A DNA stretch of 64,000 bases, from contig NC_039518.1 of NCBI RefSeq assembly GCF_003672135.1, positions 7,380,136-7,444,135 of the forward strand. Direction: 5' to 3'. The stretch's first letter is position 1. Each line of letters starts with the position of its first letter. The notes beneath the pieces were generated by a model. It ran no database searches and had not been told where the DNA came from. It worked only from the letters and a program-made list of their open reading frames with translations. The position numbers and the translations under genes are program-made. The DNA comes from Ooceraea biroi. Its lineage: Eukaryota > Arthropoda > Insecta > Hymenoptera > Formicidae. Positions 11,710-23,260 of the stretch are shown in pieces.

Positions 11710-12286
11710 CAGGGTGGCCCATTTTAATTTATACAGTCGATTTTTTAAAAAACTAAAAGATACGAAAAAATGTTTCAGACAGACATGTCACGATTTCGAG
11801 GGGGACATAAGACGATACCATTGGTTTGACCTTGAATAGTCGTTTGAAGGTCACGCGAAGATCACCTTCAATTTCTTAAATTGAAACCCCAACTTTTTAT
11901 TGCAGATTCTTATTCTCCATCGAAAAGTAAGTAACTTTTGTCTGAAACATTTTTCCAAAAAATGTCATCTTATGTCCTTAAAATGTCCTCAAAACTCATC
12001 TTGAAGATCATTTTAAGGACATAAGATGACATTTTTCGGAAAAATGTTTCAGACAAAAGTTACTTACTTTTCGATGGAGAATAAGAATCTGCAATAAAAA
12101 GTTGGGGTTTCAATTTAAGAAATTGAAGGTGATCTTCGCGTGACCTTCAAACGACTATTCAAGGTCAAACCAATGGTATCGTCTTATGTCCCCCTCGAAA
12201 TCGTGACATGTCTGTCTGAAACATTTTTTCGTATCTCTTTTAGTTTTTTAAAACATCGACTGTATAAATTAAAATGGGCCACCCTG
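11710..12286. mobile_element. 577-bp foldback element (CAGGGTGGCC family), copy 1
   Basis: An almost complete palindrome. It begins CAGGGTGGCCCATTTTAATT and ends with its inverse, with arms of about 275 bp around an asymmetric loop of about 25 bp (about 11986-12012). It is flanked by TATA on both sides, inside the AT-rich 3' tail of MLE-D copy 1. It has no coding capacity. A transcript across it would fold into one long hairpin. A second copy lies at 33990-34566 with the loop inverted. The superfamily is not clear; a TA or TATA duplication would suit a non-autonomous Tc1/mariner relative. Confidence 0.88.
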
Positions 12287-12325
12287 TATATAAAAAAAAA
12301 CGCAATTACTTTTTGGCCAACCCAA

Positions 12326-13682
12326 TATTATAAATTTCTTGGACGACGCACCGGCGGAATCCGTTAATGAGACACCGCGTATTTATGCTCGGGGGACAAT
12401 TATATCGCTCGCAGGCTGGATTTTCCGCGCGGATGTATGCGAAGCGCGCCGCGCAAGAAACAAAACGGATTCCGGGCGTGTTACAGGTACCGTAACGCGC
12501 GTTTTACGTTACTTCCACTTCTCTTGCTTACTGTTTCTCGGGAAGATGCTGCTTCCGTTCTTCTCACTTCCTAACGATAGATCTTTTCGCCGGTTGCGCG
12601 CTCGGGTAATGGGGTTTCGCCCGCCCTCGTGCTACGAAGCGGAGGAAGTGCCTCCCCATGACACGTATTGGTCTACCGCCAATTTCTCCAATAAATAAGC
12701 GATCCGGGTAGGCAAGCTGCGCCGTCACCATAAATCACTGTCGACGTAAGTAGAGGGCGGATGATGTCGGCGGTCGGGTGAATCCGCGCCGCGGTCTATC
12801 CGCCGATAAAACGCACTGTAATTGGCCCTTAATAATCTCGTCATAACGTGGAACCACCGCCGGTCGATCGAGGCGCTCTGTTATTATCCGCGACGATTTA
12901 ATTACGAAATTAATGCGGGCCCGTTAAAAGCGCGACCGCGCAAATTCGCGCGAGGGTGAGAGGCGGAGGAACGCGTGGAAGAGCGCCGGCGATGGGGAGA
13001 TACGATCGATTGCCAGATTCGAGGGAAAGGGCAGGTGCGCGCACGTGGTGTCCGAGGAAGTGTCCGGCATGTCGGAACGAGTCCATGGAGATGTTCCCGG
13101 AGACGATAACGGGCGGGGATCGAGACGATGCCACCCGGTATAACGCTGCCGATCCGGTCGCGTGAGCTCCGCGCGACGTGATGTAGCGTGCACGCGATAT
13201 GGCCTAATGTAAACGCGATAACGACGTAAGTACACGTTTTGATGGTCGCAAGCGGCATCGCCGCTTTAATTAAACGGTCGATTTGTCCTGATGTGATGAT
13301 GCGCATGCTGCGGCACATGCACCGTGTCGATTACGACGTAGGCGTATCGCAGAACGTCGCAAGAGTAACCACGGGGTCTTTCTCGCCGACGACGCCGACG
13401 ACGTGATCCAATTTACCGCGAGATTCCCGCCGGAGCACCCCGCGGCCCCGCGAGATAACGGAAGAAGAAGAACACAGCCGTCCGTGTGGCTCGTTAGGGA
13501 AACGCGCGTCGGCGATTTATTAAAATTAGCGAGCGAAAATGCGTGTCGCAGCTTGTTCGGGTCGGGTTAATAAGTAAGCGCGCTAATTAACGCGTTAGTA
13601 GATTTTTCGTTACCGCTTATTGCGCGTTTGCTTACGGTAATGTATGGATGTGTATACGCGAGGTGTGCAGTGGATATCTTCT
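12326..13682. other. Unique CpG-rich intergenic DNA
   Basis: GC-rich sequence with overlapping open frames of up to about 138 codons on both strands around 12.9-13.3 kb. None has a recognisable motif, and the frames compete in the same interval, as expected of stop-poor GC-rich DNA. Confidence 0.55.
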
Positions 13683-13813
13683 TTTGAAGGAAACTGGAAT
13701 TATCGTTACTGGAAGTATCGATACGTCTCGATTATCTCGAGATACTCGAGATAATCGAGACGTATCGATTTATTAAAAAATCTTGTAACGATAATTTCAG
13801 TTGTCTTCAAATT
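13683..13813. repeat. Hairpin repeat with 25-bp perfect inner arms
   Basis: The inner arms 13717-13741 and 13745-13769 are perfect inverse copies around a 3-base loop (ATA). Outer, less perfect arms (about 13683-13710 and about 13784-13813) pair GAAACTGGAATTATCGTTAC with its near inverse. It is probably a small hairpin MITE relic. A hairpin RNA precursor is possible but nothing else supports it. Confidence 0.75.
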
Positions 13814-13836
13814 AAGGTACCAGTTGCGTACTTTGC

Positions 13837-14055
13837 ATGTACACTAAGGTGCATTAATTCGCGTGGTAGCGAATATGTATATTTATTAATATTAATATAT
13901 ATATTATATATATGTGTATATTATAATATTATATACATGTAATATATATGTATATATATATATATAATAATATATATATTGTTATATATAGTAATATTAA
14001 TAAATATTAATATAAATATTTGCTACCACGCGAATCAATGCACCTTAGTGTACAT
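13837..14055. repeat. AT-rich hairpin MITE with ATGTACACTAAGG ends
   Basis: Terminal arms ATGTACACTAAGGTGCATTA (left) and the near inverse ending TTAGTGTACAT (right) enclose a (TA)n-rich core of about 110 bp that is itself nearly palindromic. The arms are about 60 bp. It is non-coding. It lies right next to the 13.7-kb hairpin and just before the satellite block. Confidence 0.8.
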
Positions 14056-14145
14056 ACGATTATTAGAGAATATAAATGCACTGTTTTATATAACACATCA
14101 AAAATTGGCAATAGGAAATATTTTTACGTAGCGTTATATTGATAC

Positions 14146-14302
14146 TAGTACAACACAGGCGTGCGCTATTTTATTTTTCAATATTAATAATGTTTTCGAC
14201 TAATAATATTCATCTATTATTTATTATATGCGCAATTATCACACTCTACCAAATTGTTAACCTCCACACGAAGACATTTAACACGGCTTTTTTAAGAGTG
14301 GA
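14146..14302. repeat. Left flanking direct repeat of the satellite block
   Basis: This sequence (TATTTTATTTTTCAATATTA onward, to TTTAACACGGCTTTTTTAAG) recurs in the same orientation on the far side of the satellite at about 16655-16895. The satellite is therefore bracketed by direct repeats of about 155 bp, as if the array expanded inside a longer duplicated or mobile unit. Confidence 0.8.
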
Positions 14303-16620
14303 TTTGGCATATTGCGAAGAGTTTTCGACGATTGAAAATTCGTTAACACAATAAATGAAAAAGTTCTAGCCATTACACTTTTTTTCTTTTTCCGAGGAGT
14401 TCTGTGCTATTTATATTGTTATTTGGCATATTGCGAAGAGGTCTCGACGATTGAAAATCCTTTAGATTTAAAAATGAAAAAGTTATCGAGCTTAATAGAT
14501 TTTTCTTTTCCAAGGAATTCTATGCTATTTATATTGTTATTTGGCATATTGCCTAGAGTTCTCGACTATTGAAAATCCTTTAAACACACAAATGAAAAAG
14601 TTCTAGCCTATAAAATTTTTTCTTTTTCCAAGGAGTTCTGTGCTATTTATATTGTTATTTGGCATATTGCCTAGAGTTTTCGATGATTTAAAATTCGTTA
14701 AATCAATAAATGAAAAGTTCTAGCCATTAAAATTTTTTTCTTTATCCGAGGAGTTCTGTGCTATTTATATTGTTATTTGGTATATTGCCTAGAGTTCTCG
14801 ATGATTTAAAATTCGTTAAATCAATAAATGAAAAGTTCTAGCCATTAAAATTTTTTCTTTTTCCGAGGAGTTCTGTGCTATTTATATTGTTATTTGGTAT
14901 ATTGCCTAGAGTTCTCGATGATTTAAAATTCGTTAAATCAATAAATGAAAAAGTTCTAGCCTATAAAATTTTTTCTTTTTCCAAGGAGTTCTGTGCTATT
15001 TATATTGTTATTTGGCATATTGCCTAGAGTTTTCGATGATTTAAAATTCGTTAAATCAATAAATGAAAAGTTCTAGCCATTAAAATTTTTTTCTTTATCC
15101 GAGGAGTTCTGTGCTATTTATATTGTTATTTGGTATATTGCCTAGAGTTCTCGATGATTTAAAATTCGTTAAATCAATAAATTAAAAGTTCTAGCCATTA
15201 AAATTTTTTCTTTTTCCGAGGAGTTCTGTGCTATTTATATTGTTATTTGGTATATTGCCTAGAGTTCTCGATGATTTAAAATTCGTTAAATCAATAAATG
15301 AAAAAGTTCTAGCCTATAAAATTTTTTCTTTTTCCAAGGAGTTCTGTGCTATTTATATTGTTATTTGGCATATTGCCTAGAGTTCTCGATGATTTAAAAT
15401 TCGTTAAATCAATAAATGAAAAGTTCTAGCCATTAAAATTTTTTTCTTTATCCGAGGAGTTCTGGGATATTTATATTGTTATTTGGCATATTGCCTAGAG
15501 TTCTCGATGATTTAAAATTCGTTAAAACAATAAATGAAAAAGTTCTAGCCATTAAAATTTTTTTCTTTATCCGAGGAGTTCTGGGATATTTATATTGTTA
15601 TTTGGTATATTGCCTAGAGTTCTCGATGATTTAAAATTCGTTAAATCAATAAATGAAAAGTTCTAGCCATTAAAATTTTTTCTTTTTCCGAGGAGTTCTG
15701 TGCTATTTATATTGTTATTTGGTATATTGCCTAGAGTTCTCGATGATTTAAAATTCGTTAAATCAATAAATGAAAAAGTTCTAGCCTATAAAATTTTTTC
15801 TTTTTCCGAGGAGTTCTGTGCTATTTATATTGTTATTTGGTATATTGCCTAGAGTTCTCGATGATTTAAAATTCGTTAAATCAATAAATGAAAAGTTCTA
15901 GCCATTAAAATTTTTTTCTTTATCCGAGGAGTTCTGGGATATTTATATTGTTATTTGGCATATGGCCTAGAGTTCTCGATGATTTAAAATTCGTTAAATC
16001 AATAAATGAAAAGTTCTAGCCATTAAAATTTTTTCTTTTTCCGAGGAGTTCTGTGCTATTTATATTGTTATTTGGTATATTGCCTAGAGTTCTCGATGAT
16101 TTAAAATTCGTTAAATCAATAAATGAAAAAGTTCTAGCCATTAAAATTTTTTCTTTTTCCGAGGAGTTCTGTGCTATTTATATTGTTATTTGGTATATTG
16201 CCTAGAGTTCTCGATGATTTAAAATTCGTTAAATCAATAAATGAAAAAGTTCTAGCCTATAAAATTTTTTCTTTTTCCGAGGAGTTCTGTGCTATTTATA
16301 TTGTTATTTGGCATATGGCCTAGAGTTCTCGATGATTTAAAATTCGTTAAATCAATAAATGAAAAGTTCTAGCCATTAAAATTTTTTCTTTTTCCGAGGA
16401 GTTCTGTGCTATTTATATTGTTATTTGGCATATGGCCTAGAGTTCTCGATGATTTAAAATTCGTTAAATCAATAAATGAAAAGTTCTAGCCATTAAAATT
16501 TTTTCTTTTTCCGAGGAGTTCTGTGCTATTTATATTGTTATTTGGCATATTGCCTAGAGTTCTCGATGATTTAAAATTCGTTAAATCAATAAATGAAAAA
16601 GTTCTAGCCATTAAAATTTA
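14303..16620. repeat. Satellite array, about 118-bp monomer, about 19.6 copies
   Basis: The anchor TATATTGTTATTTGG recurs 19 times between about 14413 and 16534 with a mean spacing of 117.8 bp. The monomer contains GAGGAGTTCTGTGCTATTTA and TTCTCGATGATTTAAAATTC. The first two or three monomers are the most divergent and the inner ones nearly identical, as expected of arrays homogenised by unequal exchange. Between about 14590 and 15480 the variants follow a three-monomer order with a period of about 353 bp. Short open frames inside it are shadows. Confidence 0.95.
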
Positions 16621-16624
16621 TATT

Positions 16625-16895
16625 GTTACCAGCACAACAGAGGCGCGCGCTATGCGCGCGCTATTTTATTTTTCAATATTAATAATGTTTTCGAATAATA
16701 ATATTCATCTATTAATTATCATATGCACAATTATCTCACTCTACCAAATTGTTAACCTTCACGCGAAGACAGCCGAGCGATGGTAATCTAAACTGAACAT
16801 AACGCACAACGCGAATCGAAATAACCAATCAGCGTCGCGGAAAAGAGACAACAATGATTTCGATTTGATTTAACACGGCTTTTTTAAGAGTGGAT
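16625..16895. repeat. Right flanking direct repeat of the satellite block, with 95-bp extra segment
   Basis: Matches the left flank (CTATTTTATTTTTCAATATT onward). It carries about 95 bp (about 16769-16866) between GCGAAGAC and TTTAACACGG that the left copy lacks. Either an insertion here or a deletion on the left would explain this. Confidence 0.75.
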
Positions 16896-18534
16896 TAATA
16901 AAATAATAAGAAATGTAATGATGCTGTTACGACGTCGAATTTCGTGCAGTAGTGACGCAAAACTGCTCTTCGTGATCGTTTTTCATAGGCGCGCAAGTGT
17001 ATGATTTATGAAAATTACGTATCCTGTATGATTGAGTGTTTTTGCGAGAAAATTACTGTGATTACTTATAATCAATAAGATTATAAATCCCGGCGTTTCT
17101 CTTCTTCCGCTCATATTAAGCTTTGTTCGAAACCTTTTTACCGTCAACGCAAAGGAGCACAGGCGCGCTCATTTCGACAGTTCGTTAATTTATCACGAAA
17201 AACACGCAAGAAAGACCGGGTTCAATATTGCATCGATAATCATAAATCGCATTTAATGAATCATAATGATTTCACGTTGGTAATAACGATGCGTTTTTTG
17301 ATCTGACAGCTGACAATGTTTCAACACACGTACGGTCGTGAAATCACCGTTGTTGAGAATAATTTCGTTGAGAATAATGTCGACACGCTGGACGAAAGCA
17401 TAATTAACAAATTTTACACAAATGGATCGAATCTCGATTCCAATCAGAACACCGCGAAAAACGGTCGTTGCGACTTTTCTCGTGACTCGCCGAATTCTCA
17501 TTTGAATTTTCATCTTCCCGAGAGAGACTCGAGCGAGATACGCTCCGCGCGAGCGCGCCGTCTTCAGAATCCGGGAAGCGCGGGTGAACCGCTCGCGCGA
17601 GTTCAAACAGACCACCCTGAAAAACGTATTAGGTTAATGCGCCGTGCTCGGCCAAAGCTCGCCGGTAATCACTGGATAGCACCGGTGCAACGGTTATTAT
17701 CGGACGGGAGGTTTTGCGATGTTTCTTCGGGGCCAACTGCCGGGCTCTGCCCCGGCAGCGCCGCGGGTCGGAGCCGACTTCCTCGAGCCGATGTCGAAAC
17801 CGCCGCGGAACGAGCTTAACATCCGTGATTCCGCGGATCGAAACGATCGCCCGGCCCCGCTCACGATCAAGACCTGCACGGTGCACCGTGCGATGCGATA
17901 CGGCGAAAAGTTATCCGCGGCGCCTCTCAGGCGGAACCAGTTCGACTGCCGTCGTGGGTCATGTGCTCGGGATAACATTCGGGAGATACGACGCGATCTT
18001 TCTTCCTTTCCTTCTCGTTTTTTTTCTCTCCTTCCTCCGGCGAGATCGAAGACACGAAAGACATCGTTCTGGCTCACCGATATGTAACCCCGCGCCGCGC
18101 TATTATTATCATCCATAAATATAGATTGCGTTTGCGGTCGCGCGAGCCGTACGCAAAAATTGCGACGTTTATTCCTAGAAAATAATTACGCGAAAATATC
18201 GCCCCTGATAACAGTCGCAGGAAATAATCGATCTCCATCATCGCAAACACGGGAATTCGCCGTGAATCGCTTTTCTACGTCTAATTACACGGCGTCGTCC
18301 CGATTAACGACTCACAGATGCATGCAAACCGCACGTTGATATGCGATAATCGTGCTGTCGCACGCAGAACTGCAGCATCCATACGCGCGTACCATTCCGG
18401 GACACCAATACGCGCGTGGACGGCGCATTTCGTCGCCGAACACGTTATCCTCGCCGTCTGAAAAATTTTCCTTGCATGTCAACGAAGGGAGCAGGTGTTC
18501 CGTTCTCCTTCACGGCCGTCGCGTGGCGGTAGTA
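16896..18534. other. Unique intergenic DNA
   Basis: The AT-rich start grades into CpG-rich sequence. Open frames of up to 167 codons (17316-17819 plus, 17697-18116 minus) overlap each other on opposite strands and show no domain I recognise. The plus frame lacks a clear coding character in its second half. No gene is supported. Confidence 0.5.
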
Positions 18535-19403
18535 CACCCACAGAAAAGATTTCTGGACTTAATGCTATTACTCTTTAATCTATCATAAAATAAGATCGCT
18601 ATAGCGACAATCATATTTATTATTGAAAAGAAGCATATTTTAATCTTGAACAGAAAATTCGAAAATCTAGATTCAAATAATCTTGGTGCTATTTCATTAA
18701 TTTTCTCAGAAGGATTTAGATACAAATTTCTAGCAAGTTCACAATATTCTTGATTTAAGAATATTGTGAGATCTAAAAGACATCTTATTCTGTTCTTATA
18801 AGAGAATTTGTAGAATCTGCACAAAACGGCCGATATTTATGTGTTGCAATCGAAAATCGGGAAAGTGTTTCTGTTATTTACAATGAATAAGTGCAATACT
18901 CTACAAGAAATATTAAAAGGTATGGAAATGTCTTATCTCGAATCTTATTTCTCAAGTAAGTATATTGCATATACTTACTTACATTTCCATATCTTTTAAT
19001 ATTTCTTGTAGAGTATTGCACTTATTCATTGTAAACAACAGAAACACTTTCCCGATTTTCGATTGCAACACATAAATATTGGCCGTTTTATCCGAATAAA
19101 GGACGCAGAAGCGCCGAGTCGACGAGCGACTGCGAGAAAATTATGCGTCGACATCGACAAAGCCTACTATAAAGTGGTGCTAATATCAAATTATTCTGCA
19201 TACAAGAATATATAAGCATAAATGTGTACATGTTACTCTTGTCTAAAGACAGTAAGACAATCTTATTTAATTCGAGAGAGAAGAATCGAAATTACTGATT
19301 TAAATAAAAAATTGTTTTATTTACATATTTTTTATACTTGTAATACGATTAAATTAGTCAAGAATATTTTTCGTCTTGTTATCAGAAATCCTTTCTGAGG
19401 GTG
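18535..19403. mobile_element. CACCC element, array 1 unit A
   Basis: An 869-bp unit that begins CACCCACAGAAAAGATTTCT and ends with the near inverse (AGAAATCCTTTCTGAGGGTG). A near-perfect internal palindrome lies at about 18823-19089, with arms of about 107 bp. A smaller hairpin (ACAATATTCTT/AAGAATATTGT) lies at about 18741-18769. The right half has TATAAA-like and AATAAA motifs. It encodes no recognised protein. The left flank is TA (18533-18534). Confidence 0.88.
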
Positions 19404-19698
19404 TGTTATCATGCATTATACGTAACAACATTTTTATCTCTCTACATCGATAACGAAGAATTCTCGCGTGGGAAGAAGACATGTGACGTTCACAATTAAT
19501 CATAAATTCACTCATTAACGCACCGCTTATGCAACGAGCCTCAACTCTCCCAGAGACACGTCAGTATATACGTGTCTCTGCCAAAAAGCGACGAAACCGT
19601 ACGAACGCGGTTGCAATCCGCTTCGCTGGTGCAACCGATGGAACTCGCCCGCGCCGAGCAGCAAATGTGGCTCGCATACTCGCGCGGATGCGTACATA
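19404..19698. repeat. Spacer 1 between CACCC units A and B
   Basis: A 295-bp CpG-richer segment that is not part of the CACCC unit but recurs between units B and C, between units D and E (31584-31878), and as a 3' fragment before unit F (43361-43415). It holds a short palindrome (AGAGACACGT...ACGTGTCTCT). It behaves as captured DNA that moves and duplicates with the element. Confidence 0.85.
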
Positions 19699-20567
19699 CA
19701 CCCACAGAAAAGATTTCTGGACTTAATGCTATTACTCTTTAATCTATCATAAAATAAGATCGCTATAGCGACAATCATATTTATTATTGAAAAGAAGCAT
19801 ATTTTAATCTTGAATAGAAAATTCGAAAATCTAGATTCAAATACTCTTGGTGCTATCTCATTAATTTTCTCAGAAGGATTTAGATACAAATTTCTAGCAA
19901 GTTCAAAATATTCTTGATTTAAGAATATTGTGAGATCTAAAAGACATCTTATTCTATTCTTCTAAGAGAATTTGTAGAATCTGCACAAAACGGCCAATAT
20001 TTATGTGTTGCAGTCGAAAATCGGGAAAGTGTTTCTGTTATTTACAATGAATAAGTGCAATACTCTACAAGAAATATTAAAAGGTATGGAAATGTCTTAT
20101 CTCGAATCTTATTTCTCAAGTAAGTATATTGCATATACTTACTTACATTTCCATATCTTTTAATATTTCTTGTAGAGTATTGCACTTATTCATTGTAAAC
20201 AACAGAAACACTTTCCCGATTTTCGATTGCAACACATAAATATTGGCCGTTTTATCCGAATAAAGGACGCAGAAGCGCCGAGTCGACGAGCGACTGCGAG
20301 AAAATTATGCGTCGACATCGACAAAGCCTACTATAAAGTGGTGCTACTATCAAATTATTCTGCATACAAGAATATATAAGCATAAATGTGTACATGTTAC
20401 TCTTGTCTAAAGACAGTAAGACAATCTTATTTAATTCAAGAGAGAAGAATCGAAATTACTGATTTAAATAAAAAATTGTTTTATTTTCATATTTTTTATA
20501 CTTGTAATACGATTAAATTAGTCAAGAATATTTTTCGTCTTGTTATCAGAAATCCTTTCGGAGGGTG
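19699..20567. mobile_element. CACCC element, array 1 unit B
   Basis: An 869-bp unit nearly identical to unit A, with the same termini and internal palindrome. The repeat period from unit B to unit C is 1164 bp, including spacer 1. Confidence 0.88.
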
Positions 20568-20862
20568 TATTATCAGGCATTATACGTAACAACATTTTTA
20601 TCTCTCTACATCGATAACGAAGAATTCTCGCGTGGGAAGAAGACATGTGACGTTCACAATTAATCATAAATTCACTCATTAACGCACCGCTTATGCAACG
20701 AGCCTCAACTCTCCCAGAGACACGTCCGTATATACGTGTCTCTGCCAAAAAGCGACGAAACCGTACGAACGCGGTTGCAATCCGCTTCGCTGGTGCAACC
20801 GATGGAACTCGCCCGCGCCGAGCAGCAAATGTGGCTCGCATACTCGCGCGGATGCGTACATA
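20568..20862. repeat. Spacer 1 between CACCC units B and C
   Basis: A 295-bp second copy of spacer 1, nearly identical to 19404-19698. Confidence 0.85.
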
Positions 20863-21731
20863 CACCCACAGAAAAGATTTCTGGACTTAATGCTATTACT
20901 CTTTAATCTATCATAAAATAAGATCGCTATAGCGACAATCATATTTATTATTGAAAAGAAGCATATTTTAATCTTGAATAGAAAATTCGAAAATCTAGAT
21001 TCAAATACTCTTGGTGCTATCTCATTAATTTTCTCAGAAGGAATTGGATACAAATTTCTAGCAAGTTCAAAATATTCTTGATTTAAGAATATTGTGAGAT
21101 CTAAAAGACATCTTATTCTATTCTTCTAAGAGAATTTGTAGAATCTGCACAAAACGGCCAATATTTATGTGTTGCAGTCGAAAATCGGGAAAGTGTTTCT
21201 GTTATTTACAATGAATAAGTGCAATACTCTACAAGAAATATTAAAAGGTATGGAAATGTCTTATCTCGAATCTTATTTCTCAAGTAAGTATATTGCATAT
21301 ACTTACTTACATTTCCATATCTTTTAATATTTCTTGTAGAGTATTGCACTTATTCATTGTAAATAACAGAAACACTTTCCCGATTTTCGATTGCAACACA
21401 TAAATATTGGCCGTTTTATCCGAATAAAGGACGCAGAAGCGCCGAGTCGACGAGCGACTGCGAGAAAATGATGCGTCGACATCGACAAAGCCTACTATAA
21501 AGTGGTGCTAATATCAAATTATTCTGCATACAAGAATATATAAGCATAAATGTGTACATGTTACTCTTGTCTCAAGACAGTAAGACAATCTTATTTAATT
21601 CGAGAGAGAAGAATAGAAATTACTGATTGAAATAAAAAATTGTTTTATTTTCATATTTTTTATACTTGTAATACGATTAAATTAGTCAAGAATATTTTTC
21701 GTCTTGTTATCAGAAATCCTTTCTGAGGGTG
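20863..21731. mobile_element. CACCC element, array 1 unit C
   Basis: An 869-bp unit that ends GAGGGTG at 21731, followed by TA (21732-21733) and unique DNA. The outer flanks of the A-B-C array are therefore TA on both sides, consistent with a 2-bp target duplication around the whole array. Confidence 0.88.
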
Positions 21732-21733
21732 TA

Positions 21734-23256
21734 GGATCGAAGGCGAAACTGAAATGACGCCCAAGTATGAGCGACCTGTCTCCCGCCCGCCTTGTCGTCT
21801 CGCTCTCAAGGATCAAAGAAGCACGTCGAATCGAGGCCCCTCGCTCTCTCTTCTCCTTCTCGGCAGGATCGCTTTATATTCTCGTCTCTTGCACACAACG
21901 TAACTTCTCTCTCTTTCTCTGTCTCTCCCGGTGGATCCCCTTCACCACGACCCTTCCTCGCTCACAGCGAGTGCTCCACCTTCGTCCTGCAGGTTCTCCC
22001 GAGGAACGAGAACTGCCATTAGAAGCACCCCGGCTCCATGTAATTTGACCGCGGACAATGTGGACCACACGAAGCGCGTTGCTTACGTACACGCCGTATA
22101 GAGGTTCTCACGATCCGCATGAATCCCTACGCGGATTTTTAATCCCTCCGTTATTCCGCGCCGGAGATCGGAATCCGGATCTGCCCTCGCGTGGTCTCCG
22201 TGGAGCGAGGTGAAACAAGTGATACCATCGCAAATGCGATGAATGTCGATCAGCAAACGAAGATGTAATTACACTGCGAAGGAATCACGCGTGTGATGTT
22301 AAAAACGCACGATAATAAAATCGTTGGACTCGTGCGTGTCCGAGAAAGATGCGTGAGGGTACATTGAGGAAACACGATACTGTCTGGTTTCTTTCACTTT
22401 TTTTCCTTTTTTCTTGTATCGATCTGCGGCGGATTTTTTGACCTGAAATTGCGGCAGCAGGTGCACCGCACGTGAAACGCGTTTCGATATGAAGCTTCAT
22501 GATGTGCATTACCCGCGTTACCGCATTGTGCGGAAAGGTCAGGCGTATAAGCGTACACATTTGCGGTATCTGAGAATCTCGATCTTCCGCGGCGCCGTAG
22601 CCAGAAAATTATACACCACGACAGCAGGAAAAAGATTTATAATTAAGGTAGAACAACATAATTCTATACAAAAGAAATGAGCGACGAATGATGCGAACAT
22701 GAAGAAATAAACACAGAGACTTGGATCAATATGTTTATGATGTAAAGATGTAATTTATGATGTACAATATCGATATAAAGACATTTATTAAAGATATCGA
22801 CATTAAGACAGCTGTGAACATGCGTGCGCTAATTTTTATTGCGCTGTTCTGACGTATGATTTACTTTTTTTATTTCGTTATACCTAAATTCTGAAATAGT
22901 ACGGTAACAATTCGAAAATAATTAATCATAAAATTATGCTTGGCGATTACGATTGATAGCGGCGCTGAGAATCACTGTAGACAGATGCTACCTCCCTATG
23001 CAGAGCAAAATCGTCGCGATTCGTCACCGTTTCGTCTTTCAAGAGAAGACTTCTCCATGCAGCCGCGATACAATCAATATCAATGTAAACGTTATGACTG
23101 TTGAGATGTTAATTTAAAAAAATTGCAACTGTTTAGAAAATTGCTTTTGAAGGATCGCAATCATCGCGAATTCGTGACGATTCTCGCTGACCGTAAGAGA
23201 AATCATATTTGTTTTATCGTCTTTTGGGGAACGCGTGTTCCACATTGAAAATCATA
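21734..23256. other. Unique intergenic DNA
   Basis: CpG-rich unique sequence to about 22.6 kb, then AT-rich. A few overlapping short frames, none recognisable. Confidence 0.55.
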
Positions 23257-23260
23257 TTAA

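Larger units (their letters stand above)
10472..12325 (+). mobile_element. Mariner-like element MLE-D copy 1, carrying a foldback insertion
   Basis: Starts TTGGGTTGGCCAAAAAGTAA after TA (10470-10471) and ends with the inverted terminus at 12325, followed by TA. Without the 577-bp foldback at 11710-12286 it would be close to the usual 1.28 kb. The insertion lies in the 3' untranslated part, after the transposase stop. Confidence 0.93.

Noticed and set aside
14303..16620. Regularly spaced repeats as a CRISPR-like array
   Set aside because: The whole 118-bp unit repeats with no unique spacers, and the context is eukaryotic. It is a satellite.
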